A stretch of DNA of 64,000 nucleotides. Origin: Christensenella sp964494645 (GTDB taxonomy: Bacteria > Bacillota > Clostridia > Christensenellales > Christensenellaceae). Each line of letters opens with the position of its first letter. The first letter of the stretch is position 1. The notes beneath the pieces were generated by a model. The model worked only from the letters and a program-made list of their open reading frames with translations. It did not search any database and was not told the DNA's origin. Positions 60,501 through 64,000 of the stretch are shown here, in pieces. The stretch covers positions 54,739 through 118,738 of the forward strand of contig CAZBSH010000001.1 of assembly GCA_964494645.1 (NCBI GenBank), given 5' to 3'. Position numbers and translations under genes: made by a program.

Positions 60501-63500
60501 GTAGACATTGATTTTCCCTATGCAACGCGCAAGGACAACAATGTTACGATCAACTACCAGAACGCGACCACAGGCAAGGGCAATTATGTGGGCGTGATGC
60601 TGGTGAATACGGATAACCACGAAAAGTGGATCGGGCGCGTACAGCAGATCGACGCTTCTTCGGGCAGCGTGACGATCACCCTTCCGTCCGGCTCAGACGC
60701 GGGCAATTATAAACTGTTTGCGTGGAACGAGAGCGAAAACCTCCGCTCCACCAGCGTTCCTGTGGTACTCAATATCAGAAGCACCTCGGCGGAGATCACG
60801 GATGTCTCGATCTCTAACCAGTGGGGCTGGGCGACAGAAAAAAGCGTGACCTTTACGGTGCAGGTATACGGCGGCGCGATCGACCGCGTTTTTTGGTCGG
60901 ATCAATCGGGCCAGGCGACGGGCACGCGCCTTTCGCCCGTCAACGGGAGCACCTATCGTGTCGACAGTGTGCGTCCGTACGGCAGCGAGACAAACAGAAC
61001 CATTTATTTGGTGGCATATTGCAAAGACGGTACGCGCGTGGAGCAAAGGGTGGATGTTTCGTATCTGGATAACGTTGCGCCCACTATTTCCAACGCGCGC
61101 GTTTCGGGGCTCAATGGGCAGTTCACCTTCAGCGCGGACGTGACGGACGCGGGCAGCGGCGTAAACCGCGCGTTTGTCTCCACAAACAGCGGGGCGACAA
61201 GCGGAACGGCGATGTCCCGATCGGGCAACACATGGAGCGCGACGCTTTCCGGCGCGGGGACGTATTACATCATCGCTTACGACAACGCCGGTCTGCGTAC
61301 TGTTTCGGGAGCGCTATCCGCGCAGGACGAGTCTCCGCAGATTTTGTGGACAAGCCAAAACCCGTCGGGTTGGGCACAGAGCAAAACCATTTCCGCATAC
61401 GTCAGCGACCGCAGCGGCACAGGTGTACGCGAGGTGTTTTATGCGACGTATTCCGGCGCTTCTTATGGCACGGCGATGAGCGGCGCGGGCAACACTTATA
61501 CCTCGCCGCAGCTTACAGGGACGGGAACATATTATATTGTGGTATACGACAACAAAGGCGGTCGCGCGGAAGCGGCTGTCACGGTGGATAAGATAGATTA
61601 TACCGCACCGTCCATCACAGGGGCGCAGGGCACACCCAATGCCGAAAACACACAGTTTGTGATCAGCGCAAACGTCACGGATTACGGAAGTGGCGTTTGG
61701 CGCGTGTTCGCGGCCAAGGATAAAAACGCGACGTCGGGTATTTCGATGAGCGTATCAAGCGGCAGTACCTATCAGACTGCGCCGTTTGCCACGCAGGGGG
61801 ATTATTATGTGATCGCGTATGACTACGCGAACAACCGCAGCGTGATCGCAAACCCTATCAGTTTGAAGTTTACGCCGCCTGAAATCACAAATGTGAAGAT
61901 AGAACCGGCCGGCTATACCGCATCGAAAACCATTTCCGCAAACATCACAGACAAAAGCGGAAAGGGGCTTAATCCGGCAAAACTTTTCTATGCGGAAGAC
62001 GCGCAGGCGGAAACCCCTGCTTCTTCGGCGTACCTTTTGACACACAAGGGAAGCGGCGTATATGCCTCGCCGTCCATCACCAAAAACGGATGGTATGCCC
62101 TCATTGCTTATGACAATGCGGGCGGCAGGTCTTATGAGTGGGTATATGTGAGCAACATCAGCACAGACAAAACCCCGCCCGTCATTTCTGACGCGGCGCA
62201 AAGCAGCCCGGACTGGAAACCAAGCAAAACGATCGCGGCGACGGTTCGGGACGCGGACCCGGGCGTTTCGGAGGTTTGGTATACAAGAAGCGCCACAGAC
62301 AGCGTGACGGGCAAAGCGGTCATGACGAAAGAGGGCGGAACGGACGTGTATCGTTCCGCAAACGTCGGCGCGGGCGATTATTATATTTGGGCGCGCGATC
62401 TGGTGGGGAATCAGACGGTGAGCGGCGTGCGCGTCACGGTGGACAAGCTGGACACGGATATGCCCGTCCTTACGGACGCGAAGCAAGACACCGCGGATTT
62501 GGCAAAAGAAAAACGCGTTTTGGTGACGGCGGCGGACGCGACTTCCGGCGTCGCCGAGGTGTGGCTGAATAGCAGCCAGACAGACAGCAACGCAGGAAAG
62601 GTATCGATGAACCTCACGGGCGGAGACGCGGCGTCGGGCACGTGGGCAAGCCAGGCGACAACGCTGGCGGGGGTCTATTATATCTGGGCGAAGGACGTGG
62701 CGGGCAACGTCACGCCAAGCGGCGTGAGCGTCACGATAGACAACATAGAGCAGTCGGGGGAAGATATCACGCAGTATTATTCCTATCAAAGTTTTGCCCG
62801 TAATGGCACGACTCTCGTGTGGCTTGGGAATGGGAATGATTGGACGGCGCCGGGCGGTGAAAAGACGGGGACAGGACCGGTGTTGTTCCGTACGTCAGGT
62901 TCGTATGTCAAGGAAAATGACGAACTGCAGCTGGTAAGCGAATCAACGTTTGGAACGACGGCATGGCGAACGCAAAACCTAAACGAAGGATATCAGGGAA
63001 GCGACCTGCAAAAAGCGATAACGAGCCTGTATACCACCAAATTCAAAAGCCAAATCAGCGGATGGGTGAAAAGCGTAACGGACTATAATGGCGTCACCAC
63101 GAACGGTGATACAGACGCGATGTATGCGATGGACTTCTATAATATTTGGAGTCCAGAGGTGTATCACGAGTACAGTGAATATTCACTTCTCAACGTCTAC
63201 GGTCATTCCCACAGCGGCATGGTGAACACCCCATCTGTTCCTGTGAATTATTGGCTGCGGACTACTAGTAGTGATGGAGACGACAAGGCGCTAATGAGAG
63301 TATATGATGATGATGTTTTTAGTTTGTGGGAGAGAACTAAGAACGCAGTGGCAGGGATCCGACCGATGGTCCGGCTGAAGCCTAGGTCGGTGCTTTATGT
63401 GGCGGCGAACGCGTCGGGCGGCGCGCCGGCAGTCAACACGACGCTGGGCGCGAACGGACTGGTGAGGGGTGGGTATAAAGCCGTGTACACAAATACCGCA

Positions 63501-64000
63501 AACATCATCAATATGGGCGCAAGCCAAAGCGACGGACTTTCGGACAACCAAACGGCGCGGGTGTTTTCGCGCGGCGGGCAAACGCTTTGGAGCGTGAAAG
63601 CGGCCGTGAAAAATGACAACACGATTTTGTTGACGTACAACGGGGCAAGCACGGGCGCAGACAACTATTTGGGCGTGATGCTGGTGGATAGGACAAGTAT
63701 TAACTATGTGGGGCGCGTCGCAAGCATTCCTTCCGCGGATGGCAGCGTGAGCATCACTTTGCCCGATGGCGTGATAGGCAACGGCGATTATAAGCTTTAT
63801 GTGTGGAACGAAAACGAGAAGAGCAAAAATACGAGTATGCCGATCGAGCTGAGCCTCGTGGGTTTGCCGGATATGGGTATCAATGATTATTACAGCGGAG
63901 CAAATCATTGGGACAAGAGCCTCGTGTGGTTTGGGAACGAAAACAGTTGGAAAAGTGATAACGGATATTCCAGCGGCACGCAGCCGGTATTGTTCCTCAC
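57525..64000 (+). CDS. Giant secreted multidomain surface protein (3' end outside the window)
   Basis: An open frame from ATG 57525 to the window edge encodes at least 2158 residues. It has a signal peptide (1-29, ending SAFA) and a Pro/Thr/Ser/Gln linker to about 95. Two GLUG-like beta-helical segments follow (FIGTIDGGGYKISNIEI, FSGTFDGKSFTIDVK), then an Ig-like domain near 592-660 (VSYQWQESTDDGNTWTDI). A DUF6273-like domain lies at about 719-942 (SSWLRAWF, GVRPVVKLD), a 'NYVGVMLV' beta module after it, and seven or so Ig-like repeats of about 100 residues (for example GTYYIVVYDNKGGR). A second DUF6273-like domain (about 1759-1955), a second module and the start of a third DUF6273-like domain end the visible part. 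It looks richer in G+C than the glycan genes. Adhesion or a structural surface role is likely. An anchor cannot be seen. Confidence 0.88.
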   Translation, partial: MRRNKLYKAMSVLLAMLTILSIGTSAFATTGGELPTPTSQEETQSGSAPSAESSLPKGAPTIKPDVQATTEPSAQTQPSEETPVQPESTAISITSIDDLKKIGVDPAYPLDGAYVLSNDIDGKQTDGTNAILVPIGSFDAPFIGTIDGGGYKISNIEIKNEDAFAPYAGLFARFDGVAKDLALLDVTVMGNTAGAFAAVLGANAQISGLFITGSVAQPVFAEDTQAEKIPAFVAGGLAGQSEADANEQSAQKIEKTAVFVVVEEQQDKEQQDKEEQAQPNKKLGAVVGDNAIPAERFSDNLWSSAYGQDNAFGLDSPIAKADGVAKVATSPSYLAIMTGKSGVLSANIQTNEAFGLVFKGWEIKEEMATLSSKTEKDVTVTAGETVGVTNVAIVYERAWKDGTKTQVRFLTPVIISQMIDEEQKLEPVDPVFPTQIEQIKPLEPVDGVFPTILNQTVSLEQEMPIIEISTWEQFKNIGNTEYDAAYTMNADYVLSADIVVEEGDFTPIGTKENPFSGTFDGKSFTIDVKNNANIDTQTYYYGLFGEAAPWSEGETHVNFVPEDLSDPRVPEVRVKNLYMKEELEILGQPSDQEVVPGQAVEFNVSATKLPNVSYQWQESTDDGNTWTDIDGATNAQYVFETQNSETQDGNLYRCGVTQTEEQHADEGVAAFAAVPQNGEAVYSEPAALSVNASLYGWGNTNDPNYYMDGWNGYQTDESKRAMVWFGNFDQMGGSGWSASGGREPVLNRVLMSDNGEVMLMTEYMIYHSRYNKYDDPNQFPGYNSYYSRQLGKSSWLRAWFISDAAFADNSKWSRGFDLSSTYFNHFNDTEKGWLVPTYLSPTKSDEAGVTDKVFALTAAEMNNTRYFPNGNASRNAIGTPNSGEIINGKEESYVPQIGKDMWWSREANWISSYGGRMEASGWIAGGNDTGVRPVVKLDASKVTLVAASGSGYAPFVSTTPVKTRGTSYSTSDQWKHAYGSNSESFRVFGRGGVDIDFPYATRKDNNVTINYQNATTGKGNYVGVMLVNTDNHEKWIGRVQQIDASSGSVTITLPSGSDAGNYKLFAWNESENLRSTSVPVVLNIRSTSAEITDVSISNQWGWATEKSVTFTVQVYGGAIDRVFWSDQSGQATGTRLSPVNGSTYRVDSVRPYGSETNRTIYLVAYCKDGTRVEQRVDVSYLDNVAPTISNARVSGLNGQFTFSADVTDAGSGVNRAFVSTNSGATSGTAMSRSGNTWSATLSGAGTYYIIAYDNAGLRTVSGALSAQDESPQILWTSQNPSGWAQSKTISAYVSDRSGTGVREVFYATYSGASYGTAMSGAGNTYTSPQLTGTGTYYIVVYDNKGGRAEAAVTVDKIDYTAPSITGAQGTPNAENTQFVISANVTDYGSGVWRVFAAKDKNATSGISMSVSSGSTYQTAPFATQGDYYVIAYDYANNRSVIANPISLKFTPPEITNVKIEPAGYTASKTISANITDKSGKGLNPAKLFYAEDAQAETPASSAYLLTHKGSGVYASPSITKNGWYALIAYDNAGGRSYEWVYVSNISTDKTPPVISDAAQSSPDWKPSKTIAATVRDADPGVSEVWYTRSATDSVTGKAVMTKEGGTDVYRSANVGAGDYYIWARDLVGNQTVSGVRVTVDKLDTDMPVLTDAKQDTADLAKEKRVLVTAADATSGVAEVWLNSSQTDSNAGKVSMNLTGGDAASGTWASQATTLAGVYYIWAKDVAGNVTPSGVSVTIDNIEQSGEDITQYYSYQSFARNGTTLVWLGNGNDWTAPGGEKTGTGPVLFRTSGSYVKENDELQLVSESTFGTTAWRTQNLNEGYQGSDLQKAITSLYTTKFKSQISGWVKSVTDYNGVTTNGDTDAMYAMDFYNIWSPEVYHEYSEYSLLNVYGHSHSGMVNTPSVPVNYWLRTTSSDGDDKALMRVYDDDVFSLWERTKNAVAGIRPMVRLKPRSVLYVAANASGGAPAVNTTLGANGLVRGGYKAVYTNTANIINMGASQSDGLSDNQTARVFSRGGQTLWSVKAAVKNDNTILLTYNGASTGADNYLGVMLVDRTSINYVGRVASIPSADGSVSITLPDGVIGNGDYKLYVWNENEKSKNTSMPIELSLVGLPDMGINDYYSGANHWDKSLVWFGNENSWKSDNGYSSGTQPVLFL

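Noticed and set aside
58848..60620. 590-codon - strand frame, and others at 57759-58352, 61755-62789 and 63291-63908
   Set aside because: They are antisense to the giant surface gene. Its codon usage keeps the reverse frame open. The translated products are His/Arg-rich without domains.

Overview
The window reads as one chromosomal piece of a Bacillota bacterium, most likely an anaerobic Clostridia-like lineage. The reasons are the strong AGGAGG-type ribosome sites, frequent TTG/GTG starts, sigma-A-like promoters with 17-bp spacers, a GerMN-domain protein, a YfhO-family protein, GBS_Bsp-like surface repeats and tRNA-Arg(CCG) with an encoded CCA. I cannot name the genus; a Christensenellales-like affiliation is only a guess. 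Almost the whole window is devoted to the cell surface.

Layout. (1) 1-4.1 kb: central sugar metabolism (galE, class II fba, gap) plus a pair of small four-helix DMT/ArnEF-like membrane proteins. (2) 4.2-9.3 kb: two secreted GBS_Bsp-repeat proteins, one a subtilisin-type protease. (3) 9.4-17.1 kb: rfbF and rfbG (CDP-4-keto-6-deoxyglucose) and a GT-C-like membrane protein on the + strand, converging with a - strand operon of a polyprenyl-phosphate glycosyltransferase, an SDR and a TPP-dependent enzyme. This resembles a branched-chain sugar route that lacks the usual rfbH. (4) 17.3-31.6 kb: an FkbM methyltransferase, then a tightly overlapped operon of pyruvyltransferase, radical SAM/SPASM enzyme, legB, legC, ptmE-like, neuD-like, legI and legG (legionaminic-acid-type nonulosonate, no CMP-sugar synthetase seen), followed by a Wzx-type flippase, a YfhO-family protein and a small lipoprotein. 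(5) 31.6-36.9 kb, - strand: a GerMN protein and a 1532-residue autolysin with amidase, ten GBS_Bsp-like repeats and glucosaminidase. (6) 37.1-48.9 kb: a glycoside-hydrolase-like lipoprotein, a Wzm/Wzt exporter, a three-domain methyltransferase-GT2-GT4 protein of the WsaE architecture, an SDR, a GDP-mannose-4,6-dehydratase-like enzyme and the complete hddA-gmhA-hddC-gmhB set for GDP-D-glycero-alpha-D-manno-heptose. (7) 49-54 kb: a polar amino acid ABC transporter and an MBOAT/DHHW O-acetylation pair. (8) 54.2-57.5 kb: tRNA-Arg with a decayed second copy, a SnoaL-LytTR regulator and a lone tyrosine recombinase flanked by several pairs of repeats. (9) 57.5-64 kb: the first 2158 codons of a giant secreted protein that runs off the window.

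How it fits together. The sugar-nucleotide routes (CDP-6-deoxy sugar, nonulosonate, GDP-heptose or GDP-6-deoxy-heptose), the two export systems (Wzx and Wzm/Wzt), the lipid-linked side-branch machinery (GT2, DMT pair, GT-C/YfhO) and the O-acetylation pair would together build and decorate a surface glycan, plausibly an S-layer or secondary cell wall glycan. The GBS_Bsp-repeat protease, repeat protein and autolysin are candidates for proteins that work in or bind to that layer. The recombinase with paired dyad and direct repeats next to a giant surface-protein gene is the most unusual arrangement and may be a DNA-rearrangement switch or a minimal integrative element.
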